NCBI GenBank assembly: GCA_045599965.1
Contig: JAZRXA010000021.1
Coordinates: 1 to 64,000, forward strand
Length of the DNA stretch: 64,000 bases
DNA from: RGIG5612 sp045599965
Lineage (GTDB): Bacteria > Bacillota > Clostridia > Lachnospirales > Lachnospiraceae
Reading direction: 5' to 3'
How positions within the stretch are numbered: position 1 is the first letter of the stretch; every line of letters starts with the position of its first letter. A model generated the notes under the pieces. The model was given only the letters and a program-made list of their open reading frames with translations. It was not told the DNA's origin and did no database searches. Of the stretch, positions 8,776 to 17,157 are shown piece by piece. The position numbers were made by a program, and so were the translations under genes.

Positions 8776-9368
8776 TGAAAGATAATATTTTTAAGAGATT
8801 ATTTGAAGGAATGATTCGCTCTAATCCTATCGCAGTGTTGTGTTTAGGCTTATGTCCAGCGCTTGCTGTAACTACAACAGCTATTAATGGCATCGCTATG
8901 GGATTTATTACATTAGTAGTTTTAATAATAACCAACTTTATTATGTCTATCTTTAAAAGACTTTTAACAGGCGGATGGTGGCTATTTTGCTTTCTTTTAG
9001 TGTCATCTACCATTACAGTAATTGTTGATTTGTTAGTAAGAGCTCTTTATCCAGGTATTCATGAGACATTAGGTATTTTTATTCCACTTACAGCTATTAA
9101 TACTTTAATCTTCGAAAGAGCAAGCAATTATTCTATAAGACATAATTTTGTTCTATCCATTTTTGATGGTATTGGAATGGGATTTGGTTATACAATCATG
9201 CTATTTATTATTGGTGCAATTAGAGAACTTATTGGGCTAGGAACAATTTTTGGACACCAAGTAATTTCTTCTGGACATACAGTTCCAATTATCGTTATGG
9301 CACCAGGTGGATTTTTTATTCTTGCATTTATTATTGCGTTAGCAAATAAACTAGGAGGTAGAAAATAA
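8775..9368 (+). CDS. rnfE: Rnf-like complex subunit E, one cluster cysteine lost
   Basis: This six-helix membrane subunit is recognised by LGLCPALAVTTTA near the N-terminus, LGIFIPL in the middle and GAIRELIGLGT. In canonical RnfE/RsxE two cysteines, one in LGLCP and one in the TNC motif, help hold the intramembrane [2Fe-2S] cluster shared with RnfA. Cys27 is kept, but the second motif reads AINTLIFERA, so Cys is replaced by Thr110. The 197 aa are slightly shorter than the Escherichia coli homologue, which has a C-terminal tail. The start codon overlaps the rnfG stop (TAATG). Confidence 0.9.
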   Translation: MKDNIFKRLFEGMIRSNPIAVLCLGLCPALAVTTTAINGIAMGFITLVVLIITNFIMSIFKRLLTGGWWLFCFLLVSSTITVIVDLLVRALYPGIHETLGIFIPLTAINTLIFERASNYSIRHNFVLSIFDGIGMGFGYTIMLFIIGAIRELIGLGTIFGHQVISSGHTVPIIVMAPGGFFILAFIIALANKLGGRK

Positions 9369-9943
9369 TGGCAAAACTTATTTACGTTGCATTAATTACA
9401 GCTTTTGTAAATAACGTATATTTAACTTCTTCCTTCGGTGTTAAAACTGCTTTAGATGGTTCATATGAAGTTGAAAATGCACTTAAAATTTCAGTAAGTG
9501 TTTTAATTGTTACATCAATTGCATCAATAATTACTTGGCCAATTAACGAATATTTTTTAACTAGATATAATATTACTTTTTTGCAAACTGTTGTATTTTT
9601 AATAATTGAATTTTTCATTTGTGCAATTTCCAAAACTATTATTAAGAAATCATCTCCAGAACTTAATAGATCATTTGGTAATATTCCTTTCTTAATTCCT
9701 ATTAATAGTGCAGTTTTAGGTGTAATATTAACAAACGTACAATCTGGATATAGTTTTATAAGAAGTTTTGTGAATAGTTTTTGTGGTGCGTTAGGATTCG
9801 CAATTGCGCTTTTAATATTATCTGGTATAAGAGAAAAGATTAGATTTAATGATGTACCGGCGCCTTTTGAAGGAATTCCTATTTTATTAATTAGTTCGGG
9901 ACTTATGGCAATAGCGTTTTATGGATTTTCTAGTCTTTTATAA
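9368..9943 (+). CDS. rnfA: Rnf-like complex subunit A, both cluster cysteines lost
   Basis: The 191 aa align without gaps to E. coli RsxA as I remember it: VNN at 14-16, a KKSSPEL motif, SAVLGV, GIREKI and DVPAPFEGIPI. The two cysteines that ligate the [2Fe-2S] cluster in the family are replaced. Cys26 of the LGLCPF motif is Lys26 (FGVKTAL), and the TNC cysteine is Ser114 (PINSAVLG). The protein is otherwise a full six-helix subunit. AGGAGG precedes the start, and rnfE overlaps by one nucleotide. rnfB, normally the next gene in clostridial operons, is absent. Confidence 0.9.
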   Translation: MAKLIYVALITAFVNNVYLTSSFGVKTALDGSYEVENALKISVSVLIVTSIASIITWPINEYFLTRYNITFLQTVVFLIIEFFICAISKTIIKKSSPELNRSFGNIPFLIPINSAVLGVILTNVQSGYSFIRSFVNSFCGALGFAIALLILSGIREKIRFNDVPAPFEGIPILLISSGLMAIAFYGFSSLL

Positions 9944-9986
9944 AACGAGATAATATTAATACTATTTAACGTTGGAGACTTTAACA

Positions 9987-10436
9987 GTGAATATTTTATT
10001 TTGTTTAACACCAAAAAATGATGTTGATATAATTTATGACGATGCTTCATTATTTAAAGCAATGCAAGTAATGGAGCAAAGAAATTATTATGAATTACCT
10101 TTAGTTAGTAGACAAGATGGTTCTTTTATTGGGACTATTTCAGCAGGTGATATTTTAGGATGTATAAAAGAAAATTTTAATTTATCATTAAAAGATTCAG
10201 CTGATTTTCCTGTTAGAAATGTTAAAAGAATTAGAGACTATAAAGCTGTTAAAGGTAATGCTGCAATTGAAGATATTATCGAAGTTATTTTATCTCAAAA
10301 TTTTGTACCAGTTGTTGACGATGATAATACTTTTATTGGAATTGTAACCAGAGGCGATATAATTAAATATATGCATGGAAAATATCTTAATGAACATCCA
10401 GGCGTTCATGAAAATGCGATAAATAAAAAAGATTAA
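9987..10436 (+). CDS. CBS-pair domain protein in the usual rnfB position
   Basis: This small cytoplasmic protein of about 149 aa consists of two CBS motifs, about residues 5-65 (ending FIGTISAGDILG) and 80-140 (ending FIGIVTRGDIIKYM). CBS pairs usually bind adenine nucleotides and regulate a partner. The longer reading starts at TTG 9972, but GGAG at 9974-9977 is correctly spaced (9 nt) from GTG 9987, which I prefer. It follows rnfA by 43 nt and precedes tyrS by 14 nt. Co-transcription with the Rnf-like operon makes a regulatory role for that complex possible; this is inference. A free-standing CbpB/YkuL-like nucleotide sensor is the alternative. Confidence 0.8.
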   Translation: MNILFCLTPKNDVDIIYDDASLFKAMQVMEQRNYYELPLVSRQDGSFIGTISAGDILGCIKENFNLSLKDSADFPVRNVKRIRDYKAVKGNAAIEDIIEVILSQNFVPVVDDDNTFIGIVTRGDIIKYMHGKYLNEHPGVHENAINKKD

Positions 10437-10450
10437 TTAGGAGGCTTATC

Positions 10451-11671
10451 TTGCAAAAGAATGTTTACGAAGTTCTTGAAGAAAGAGGATTTATTGCTCA
10501 GTGCACACATCCAGAAGAATTAAAAGAACTATTAGGAAAAGAGAAAGTTAAATTTTATATTGGCTTTGATGCTACAGCTGATTCGTTAACAGTTGGTCAT
10601 TTTCTTACGATTATGGCTATGAAACATATGCAAGAAGCTGGACATACTCCGGTTGCTTTAATGGGTGGCGGAACAACTATGATTGGCGATCCATCAGGCA
10701 AAAGTGACATGAGAAAAATGATGACTAAAGAAACTATTGATAACAACATTTTACGTTTTAAAGAACAAATTAGTCGTTTTTTAGATACTGATAAAATGAT
10801 ATTTGAAAATAATGCTGATTGGCTTCTTAATCTTAACTATGTTGAGTTTTTAAGAGAAATTGGTGTTCATTTTTCTGTAAATAGAATGCTTAGTGCTGAA
10901 TGCTATAAGCAACGTATGGAAAGAGGACTTACATTCTTCGAGTTCAACTATATGATTATGCAATCTTATGACTTTTGGAAACTTCACGAAATTGATGATG
11001 TTTGTTTGCAAATGGGTGGAGACGACCAATGGTCAAACATCATTGGTGGCGTTGAACTTATTAGAAGAAAAGAACAAAAACCTGCTTTCGGCCTTACATT
11101 TAAGCTTCTTACTACATCAGAAGGAGTTAAGATGGGTAAGACTGTAAAAGGTGCTTTATGGTTAGATAAAGAAAAAACATCTCCATATGAATTCTATCAA
11201 TATTGGAGAAATATTGAAGATGTTAAAGTTGAAGAATGCTTAGGTCTTTTAACTTTCCTTCCTATGGACGAAGTTAGAAGATTAGGCAGCTTAGAAGGTG
11301 CAGAAATTAATAAAGCTAAAGAAGTTTTAGCTTATGAAATCACTAAGATTGTTCATGGTGAAGAAGAAGCTAATAAAGCTCAAAAAGCTGCAAGAGAAGT
11401 ATTTGGAGGCGCTGGTATAAGTGAAGATATGCCGACATATGAATACACTAAGGAAGCTTTTGCTGCCGCGGATGTCATCCAGGCTTTAGTAGATACAGGC
11501 CTGGCGGGAACACGTTCTGAAGGCAGACGTCTTATTGAAGGTGGTGGCGTATTAATAGGTGATGAAAAAGTAACAAATATTAAACGCACACTTATCGATG
11601 ATGATTTAAAAGATGGCTCATTTGTTTTAAGAAAAGGAAAGAAAAAAGCTGTTAAAATCATTGTAAAATAA
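10451..11671 (+). CDS. tyrS: Tyrosyl-tRNA synthetase
   Basis: This class I synthetase charges tRNA-Tyr. YIGFDATADSLTVGHFL contains the HIGH-type signature (TVGH). MGGDDQWSNI is the TyrRS tyrosine/ATP-site motif, and KMGKTVKGALWL is the KMSKS loop in the form typical of the family. The C-terminal S4 RNA-binding domain (GTRSEGRRLIEGGGV) is present; the total is 406 aa. The start is TTG, supported by AGGAGG 8 nt upstream. I see no T-box leader, because only 14 nt separate it from the CBS gene. A hairpin follows the stop. Confidence 0.97.
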   Translation: MQKNVYEVLEERGFIAQCTHPEELKELLGKEKVKFYIGFDATADSLTVGHFLTIMAMKHMQEAGHTPVALMGGGTTMIGDPSGKSDMRKMMTKETIDNNILRFKEQISRFLDTDKMIFENNADWLLNLNYVEFLREIGVHFSVNRMLSAECYKQRMERGLTFFEFNYMIMQSYDFWKLHEIDDVCLQMGGDDQWSNIIGGVELIRRKEQKPAFGLTFKLLTTSEGVKMGKTVKGALWLDKEKTSPYEFYQYWRNIEDVKVEECLGLLTFLPMDEVRRLGSLEGAEINKAKEVLAYEITKIVHGEEEANKAQKAAREVFGGAGISEDMPTYEYTKEAFAAADVIQALVDTGLAGTRSEGRRLIEGGGVLIGDEKVTNIKRTLIDDDLKDGSFVLRKGKKKAVKIIVK

Positions 11672-11675
11672 ATTT

Positions 11676-11704
11676 AAGGCGGCACCTAAATAAGATGCCG
11701 CTTT
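11676..11704 (+). terminator. Hairpin after tyrS
   Basis: AAGGCGGCA and TGCCGCTTT form a 9-bp stem with one G-T pair and an 11-nt loop. Only a short T-run follows, so termination may be partial and alaS may be reached by readthrough. Confidence 0.55.
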
Positions 11705-11726
11705 GCATATAATTAGGAGGCTGAAA

Positions 11727-14348
11727 ATGCATAAAGCATATGGTGTTAATGAATTAAGAAAAATGTATTTAGATTTCTTCGAATCGAAGGATCATCTTGT
11801 AATGAAAAGTTTTTCACTTGTCCCACATAATGACAAGAGTTTGCTTTTAATAAATGCTGGTATGGCGCCTTTAAAACCTTATTTTACGGGCCAAGAAGTG
11901 CCACCACGCAAAAGAGTTGCTACATGTCAAAAATGTATTCGTACAGGCGATATAGAAAACGTTGGAAAAACTGCTAGACATGGTACTTTCTTTGAAATGC
12001 TAGGAAACTTTTCTTTTGGAGATTATTTTAAGAAAGAAGCCCTTTCTTGGACTTGGGAATTCTTAACTGAATGGGTTGGCTTAGAACCTGATAGACTTTA
12101 TCCATCTGTTTATTTAGATGATGATGAAGCTTTTGATATTTGGAATAAAGAAATCGGTGTTCCTGCTGAAAAAATTTCACGTTTTGGCAAAGAAGATAAC
12201 TTCTGGGAACATGGTGCTGGTCCATGCGGTCCATGTAGCGAAGTTTATTATGACAGAGGCGAAGAATTTGGTTGCGGAAAACCAGATTGTAAAGTTGGTT
12301 GTGATTGCGATAGATATATTGAGATTTGGAACGATGTATTTACACAATTTGAAGGTGATGGAAAAGGTGGTTATGTTGAATTAGCTACAAAGAATATCGA
12401 CACCGGAATGGGACTAGAAAGATTAGCTGTAGTTTCACAAGGCGTTGATTCTATTTTTGATGTTGATACTATTCAGGCTATTAGAGATAAAGTTTGTAAA
12501 GCTGCAAATGTTGAATATCATACTGATGAAAAGAAAGATATTTCTATAAGACTTATAACTGACCATATTAGAAGTGCTACATTTATGATTTCTGATGGTA
12601 TTAACGCTTCTAACGAAGGAAGAGGATATGTTCTTCGTAGACTTATAAGAAGAGCAGCACGTCATATTCGCATGCTTGGTATTGATGATCATTTTATGCC
12701 AATTCTTTGTGAAACAGTAATTGAGTGTTCAAAAGATGCATATCCTGAATTAGAAGAAAAGAAGGCAATGATTTTAAAGACTCTTGCAGATGAAGAAACA
12801 AGATTCTATAAAACATTAGATCAAGGTATGAAAAAGTTAAACGAGATGTTAGAGCAAATGAAAGCAGAAAATAAAACTACGCTTTCAGGTGTAGATGCAT
12901 TCAAACTTTATGATACTTATGGATTCCCATTAGATTTAACTAGCGATGTTTTAGAAGATAATGGTTTTGATGTTGATAAAGATGGTTTTGAAAAAGAAAT
13001 GCAAAACCAAAGAGAAACTGCTAGAAATGCTAGAAAAACTACTAACTATATGGGTGCTGATGCAACTGTGTATGAAGAATTGCCAACAGGTCTTAAAACT
13101 GAATTTACAGGTTACGATTTTAAGGAAGATAAATCCGAAATTATTGCGCTTACAACAGAAGATTCTATTGCGGGTACTTTAGCTGAAGGTGATATAGGAA
13201 CTATTATTGTTAGTAAAACTCCGTTCTATGCTACTAAAGGTGGTCAAGAAGCTGATAAAGGTATCATTAAAACTGATAATGCTGAATTTGAAGTTAAAGA
13301 TGTTATTTCACTTCCTGGAGGCGTTACGGGGCATGTAGGAATTGTAACTAAAGGTCAATTTGTCCTTGATGAAAAAGTTGACTTAATTATTAATCAAGAA
13401 ATTCGTGCTAACACAGCCAAGAACCATAGCGCAACTCACTTACTTCAAGCTGCACTAAGAAAAGTTTTAGGTGACCATGTTGAGCAGGCTGGTTCACATG
13501 TAACTGATAATGAACTTAGATTTGACTTTACTCATTTTTCTGCTATGACTAGTGATGAAATTGCAAAAGTTGAGAAAATAGTAAACGAAAAAATTAATGA
13601 ATTTATTGATGTTAATACTGACGTAATGGATATAGAAGAAGCTAAAAAGAGCGGAGCTATGGCTTTATTCGGTGAAAAATATGGCGATAAAGTTAGAGTT
13701 GTTAAGATGGGTGATTTTTCTAAAGAACTTTGCGGTGGAACTCATGTAGATAATACTGGTTCAATTGGAATGTTTAAGATTATTTCAGAAGGCTCTGTTG
13801 CTTCTGGCGTAAGAAGAATCAGTGCTATTACATCTTTAAATGTATTAAAATATTTTGATAATATCGAAAAGAAATATAATGAAGCTGCTAAAGTAGCTAA
13901 GGCTGAACCAGATAAGTTAATTGAAAAGATTGAAAGTTTGAACAATCAAATTAAAGAATTACAATCTGAAATTGCTTCTCTTAAGAGTGCTAACGCAAAA
14001 GATGCATTAGGAGATATTTCTCCAGAAGTTATTAATGGAATAAATTTCGTAGCTAGAAAACTTGATGGTGTCGGCATGAACGAACTTAGAGATTTAGGCG
14101 ATCAAATTAAAGATAAAATTGGCGAAGGCGTTGTAGTTTTAGCTTCAACTGTTGATGGAAAAGTAAACTTAATTGTTACTGCTACTAATGAAGCTCAAAG
14201 TAAAGGCGCACATGCAGGAAATATTATCAAAGAGATTGCACCATTAGTTGGTGGCGGTGGTGGTGGCCGTCCTAACATGGCTCAAGCTGGTGGCAAAAAT
14301 CCTGAAGGAATCGATGCTGCATTAGAAAAAGCAAAGACTCTACTGTAA
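11727..14348 (+). CDS. alaS: Alanyl-tRNA synthetase
   Basis: This class II synthetase charges tRNA-Ala and edits mischarged Ser/Gly. The N-terminal ELRKMYLDFFESKDH and RVATCQKCIRTGDIENVG are AlaRS signatures. GMGLERLAVV is in the aminoacylation core. The editing site shows HSATHLL and CGGTHVDNTG, and the C-Ala domain ends GGGGGGRPNMAQAGG. The protein has 873 aa. An upstream in-frame TTG at 11703 exists, but TAGGAGG at 11714-11720 fixes the ATG at 11727. A Cys/Asp-rich stretch near residues 185-205 (FGCGKPDCKVGCDCDRY) looks like a small metal-binding insertion seen in many bacterial AlaRS. Confidence 0.97.
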   Translation: MHKAYGVNELRKMYLDFFESKDHLVMKSFSLVPHNDKSLLLINAGMAPLKPYFTGQEVPPRKRVATCQKCIRTGDIENVGKTARHGTFFEMLGNFSFGDYFKKEALSWTWEFLTEWVGLEPDRLYPSVYLDDDEAFDIWNKEIGVPAEKISRFGKEDNFWEHGAGPCGPCSEVYYDRGEEFGCGKPDCKVGCDCDRYIEIWNDVFTQFEGDGKGGYVELATKNIDTGMGLERLAVVSQGVDSIFDVDTIQAIRDKVCKAANVEYHTDEKKDISIRLITDHIRSATFMISDGINASNEGRGYVLRRLIRRAARHIRMLGIDDHFMPILCETVIECSKDAYPELEEKKAMILKTLADEETRFYKTLDQGMKKLNEMLEQMKAENKTTLSGVDAFKLYDTYGFPLDLTSDVLEDNGFDVDKDGFEKEMQNQRETARNARKTTNYMGADATVYEELPTGLKTEFTGYDFKEDKSEIIALTTEDSIAGTLAEGDIGTIIVSKTPFYATKGGQEADKGIIKTDNAEFEVKDVISLPGGVTGHVGIVTKGQFVLDEKVDLIINQEIRANTAKNHSATHLLQAALRKVLGDHVEQAGSHVTDNELRFDFTHFSAMTSDEIAKVEKIVNEKINEFIDVNTDVMDIEEAKKSGAMALFGEKYGDKVRVVKMGDFSKELCGGTHVDNTGSIGMFKIISEGSVASGVRRISAITSLNVLKYFDNIEKKYNEAAKVAKAEPDKLIEKIESLNNQIKELQSEIASLKSANAKDALGDISPEVINGINFVARKLDGVGMNELRDLGDQIKDKIGEGVVVLASTVDGKVNLIVTATNEAQSKGAHAGNIIKEIAPLVGGGGGGRPNMAQAGGKNPEGIDAALEKAKTLL

Positions 14349-14379
14349 TATTTTTGTAATAATATTTTAAATAATAATA

Positions 14380-14431
14380 TATAATTTTTTGGTAAAATCT
14401 CCTATGTATATTATAAATATTCATAGGAGAT
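14380..14431 (+). promoter_or_regulatory. -10 box followed by a 5' hairpin that covers the Shine-Dalgarno
   Basis: TATAAT at 14380-14385 predicts a start site near 14392. From there 14397-14406 (ATCTCCTATG) pairs perfectly with 14422-14431 (CATAGGAGAT). Inside, ATATT pairs with AATAT around a 3-nt loop. The AGGAG ribosome binding site (14425-14429, 8 nt before the ATG) is buried in the 3' arm. The structure would lie at the very 5' end of the mRNA and could limit translation. It could also act as a weak terminator for alaS, since a short T-run follows. Confidence 0.65.
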
Positions 14432-14437
14432 ATTTTT

Positions 14438-15796
14438 ATGAAGTGTCCAAAATGTGGGTTTGAAGTAGACAGTAATGATGTATTTTGTCCTAATTGTTCA
14501 TCACCATTACGCGTTACTGCTGATTATGACCTTATACAGGCTGAAATTGGTGGCAAAGTTGATCAATACCTAAGTAAAGATTTTGAATTAGAACATGATA
14601 ATTCTATAGATGATCCTATCAAGAGTGAGTTTACTATTGATGCTATAGATATTAATAGACCTAAAAGAAATCGTCCTTCAAATATTCCAGAAGAAACAAT
14701 AGCTATTACTAGAAGCGTTTACGGGGAAGATACCGTCTTTAAAACAGATGGTTTATTAGATTATCCTACTGATGATGAACGCGAAGTAGATGAACCTTCT
14801 GAAGAAGAATTAGAATATAGAAGAAGACGTGCTAAAGCTAGAGCAAAAGCTAAAGCTAAAAAGAAGAAAATAATTATTATTTGTTCAATTGTTTTAGCTG
14901 TATTAGTTATTATTGGTGTTGTTTTAGGTGTTGTTTTTGGTGGTAAAAACAAGAAAAAACCTGATATTAAAGATACTATTGAGTGCAATCTTAAAGATGG
15001 TGAAACTTACCAAACACCGTTATCTATTAATATTGCATCAAAAAATAATTTTAGGCTTTTCTATACTTTGGATGGAACTGAGCCAACTATTACTTCAAAT
15101 AAATTTGGTCAATCTATTCAAATAGATAATAAAAATTATGCAGAGTATGTTAAGAGTGAAGATGGAGAAGTTATTCTTAAAGTCGTTAGCTTTAATAATT
15201 CATCTGTAAAAGCTGCAACTTTTACAATAAAATTCTATGTTAAAAAAGCTGCAATAACGCCGCCTACAATTGAACCTGCTAGCGGTGATTATAGTCAAGC
15301 AACGCAAATTACAATTACTGCAGAAGAAGGACTTTCTATTTATTATACTTTCGATGGAACTGTTCCTACAGCATCTTCGAATAGATATGATGGACCTATT
15401 CAAATGAAACGTGGCAACTATGAATTAAAAGCTATTGCTATTGATAGTTCAGGAATGCAAAGCGAAGTAACTTCTGTTGTATATAACTTAAATATTCCTG
15501 CAAAAGTTTCTTATGATGATGCATTTAATTTAGTTGTTAAATATCTAAAAGATAGATCATTAATAGAATCGGACACACCTGTTTCGGGACATGAATATCC
15601 TGTTTCAGATGGAGGAACTAGAAAAGTTACTTCTGGTGGCGATTGTACAATTGATGATAAAGCTTATTATGTATTCCAAATTGATTACATGAGTGAAGAT
15701 AAAACAATTCAATCTACTACTTATTTAGGAGTTGAAGATCAAGGTGGAAGTATTAGTAGTTTAAGCAGAAGCGGAGATAGATATATTATTGGATAA
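14438..15796 (+). CDS. Zinc-ribbon membrane protein with two chitobiase/HEX C-terminal-type domains
   Basis: Residues 1-20 form a CxxC...CxxC zinc ribbon (CPKCGF and CPNCSS). After an acidic, low-complexity linker and a Lys/Arg-Ala run (about 125-145) comes one transmembrane helix (about 146-168, IIIICSIVLAVLVIIGVVLG). The outside part has two repeats with the CHB_HEX_C-like motif FYTLDGTEPT and YYTFDGTVPT, then a C-terminal domain of about 110 aa that I cannot name. Such domains are found in surface proteins that bind glycans or act as spacers. The function is unknown. It overlaps rlmH by one nucleotide. Confidence 0.75.
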   Translation: MKCPKCGFEVDSNDVFCPNCSSPLRVTADYDLIQAEIGGKVDQYLSKDFELEHDNSIDDPIKSEFTIDAIDINRPKRNRPSNIPEETIAITRSVYGEDTVFKTDGLLDYPTDDEREVDEPSEEELEYRRRRAKARAKAKAKKKKIIIICSIVLAVLVIIGVVLGVVFGGKNKKKPDIKDTIECNLKDGETYQTPLSINIASKNNFRLFYTLDGTEPTITSNKFGQSIQIDNKNYAEYVKSEDGEVILKVVSFNNSSVKAATFTIKFYVKKAAITPPTIEPASGDYSQATQITITAEEGLSIYYTFDGTVPTASSNRYDGPIQMKRGNYELKAIAIDSSGMQSEVTSVVYNLNIPAKVSYDDAFNLVVKYLKDRSLIESDTPVSGHEYPVSDGGTRKVTSGGDCTIDDKAYYVFQIDYMSEDKTIQSTTYLGVEDQGGSISSLSRSGDRYIIG

Positions 15797-16248
15797 TGAT
15801 TAAAATTATTGCGGTCGGAAAGATTAAAGAGAAGTTTTATAACGATGCTATTTGCGAATATCTAAAAAGGTTATCATCTTATACTAAGATTTCAATTGTT
15901 CAGGTACAAGATGAAAAAGACAGTGATATATCTAAACAAAAAGAAGCTGAAAATATATTAAAAAATATTAAAGAGACAGATTATGTTATTTCGTTAGAAA
16001 TAAATGGAGAAAAGCTTTCTTCAGAAGAGTTAGCAAATTTTATTGATAAAAGAAATCTTGAAGGTAATTCAAACTTAGTTTTTGTAATAGGCGGTTCTTT
16101 AGGATTAGAGAAAAGCGTAATTAATAGAGCTAACTATCATTTAAGTTTTTCTAAAATGACTTTTCCGCATCAATTAATGAGAGTTATATTATTAGAGCAA
16201 ATATATAGAGCTTATAAGATTATAAAAGGAGAGCCGTATCATAAATAG
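15796..16248 (+). CDS. rlmH: 23S rRNA (pseudouridine1915-N3)-methyltransferase
   Basis: RlmH is a SPOUT methyltransferase that modifies helix 69 of 23S rRNA on the assembled 70S ribosome. MIKIIAVGKIKEKFY at the N-terminus, VFVIGGSLGL in the SAM knot and LSFSKMTFPHQLMRVILLEQIYRAYKI at the C-terminal end (motif read in parts) are family-specific. The 150 aa are close to the standard length of about 155-160. The start codon overlaps the previous stop (TAATG). Confidence 0.95.
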   Translation: MIKIIAVGKIKEKFYNDAICEYLKRLSSYTKISIVQVQDEKDSDISKQKEAENILKNIKETDYVISLEINGEKLSSEELANFIDKRNLEGNSNLVFVIGGSLGLEKSVINRANYHLSFSKMTFPHQLMRVILLEQIYRAYKIIKGEPYHK

Positions 16249-16312
16249 GCATCTTTACATAAACATATTATCGTAATAAAATAATCAATGCGATTTATTT
16301 ACGGAGGTAATT

Positions 16313-16675
16313 ATGGATTCTTTGAAAATTTATAAATCATCATCCATCGGAGATGTTGAAGTTACTGAGGATGTAATTGCAATTATCGCTGGAATTGCTG
16401 CTACCGAAGTTGAAGGCGTACATTCTATGGCTGGTAACATTACTAACGAAATTGTAGCAAAACTCGGAAAACAAAACCTATCAGCTGGCGTGCAAGTTAC
16501 ATGTATTGAAAATATTGTTTCTGTCAAATTAGCTATTACAGTTGAGATGGGATGCAAGATTAATGAGGTTTCAACATTAGTTCAAGAAAAAGTAAAAAGT
16601 GCAATTGAGAGCATGACCGGACTTACTGTTGAGAGCGTTGATATAAGAATTGCAAATGTGAACGTTGACAATTGA
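16313..16675 (+). CDS. Asp23/Gls24 family envelope stress protein
   Basis: The 120 aa follow the Asp23 fold. An early segment DVEVTEDVIAIIAGIAATEVEGV is followed by a VKLAITVEMGCKI beta region and a C-terminal VESVDIRIANVNV. Members are small soluble proteins associated with the membrane and cell wall stress in Bacillota. An ACGGAGGT ribosome binding site precedes the ATG, and a strong terminator follows. Placement before nusB is common in Bacillota. Confidence 0.9.
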   Translation: MDSLKIYKSSSIGDVEVTEDVIAIIAGIAATEVEGVHSMAGNITNEIVAKLGKQNLSAGVQVTCIENIVSVKLAITVEMGCKINEVSTLVQEKVKSAIESMTGLTVESVDIRIANVNVDN

Positions 16676-16687
16676 TAAAGAAAATTT

Positions 16688-16718
16688 AATAAGGTGTCTT
16701 TTTGACATCTTATTTTTT
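16688..16718 (+). terminator. Rho-independent terminator after the asp23-like gene
   Basis: AATAAGGTGTC and GACATCTTATT form an 11-bp stem with one wobble pair and a T-rich loop, followed by TTTTTAT. Confidence 0.85.
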
Positions 16719-16740
16719 ATATTTTTACAAAGGATTAATT

Positions 16741-17157
16741 ATGAAAGTTGATAGACGAACAGAACTAAGAGAAGTTACATTTTTAATATTATTTAGATTG
16801 TTTTTTTTCGAGAAAAGTGAAGTCGAAGCACAAATAAAAGCTTTTTTTGAAGGTGAAGATAATTTTACTAACGATGAAAAGCAATATATCGGAAATAAGG
16901 TTTTAACAATATTAGATATAATTCCTGAAATTGATGAAGAACTAGATAAAGTTAGTATTGGATGGAAAACTAAAAGGATGTCTAAAGTTGATCTTACAAT
17001 ATTAAGATTAGCTTATTATGAAATAAAATTTGATGAATCTATTCCTAATTCAACTTCAATTAATGAAGCTGTTGAATTAGCAAAAAACTATGGAGAAGAT
17101 AACTCAAGTTCATTTGTAAATGGTATTTTAGCAAAAGTAGTTTCTAATGAAGGCTGA
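16741..17157 (+). CDS. nusB: Transcription antitermination factor NusB
   Basis: NusB binds BoxA RNA with NusE in antitermination complexes on rRNA operons. The N-terminal MKVDRRTELREVTFLILF and the C-terminal DLTILRLAYYEI, SINEAVELAKNYG and FVNGILAKV are typical; the total is 138 aa. An upstream in-frame start at 16702 lies inside the preceding terminator. AAAGGA fixes the ATG at 16741. The stop overlaps xseA by 11 nt. Confidence 0.95.
   Translation: MKVDRRTELREVTFLILFRLFFFEKSEVEAQIKAFFEGEDNFTNDEKQYIGNKVLTILDIIPEIDEELDKVSIGWKTKRMSKVDLTILRLAYYEIKFDESIPNSTSINEAVELAKNYGEDNSSSFVNGILAKVVSNEG

Noticed and set aside
10437..11726. T-box riboswitch for tyrS or alaS
   Set aside because: The spaces before both genes are too short for a T-box and contain no T-box sequence.
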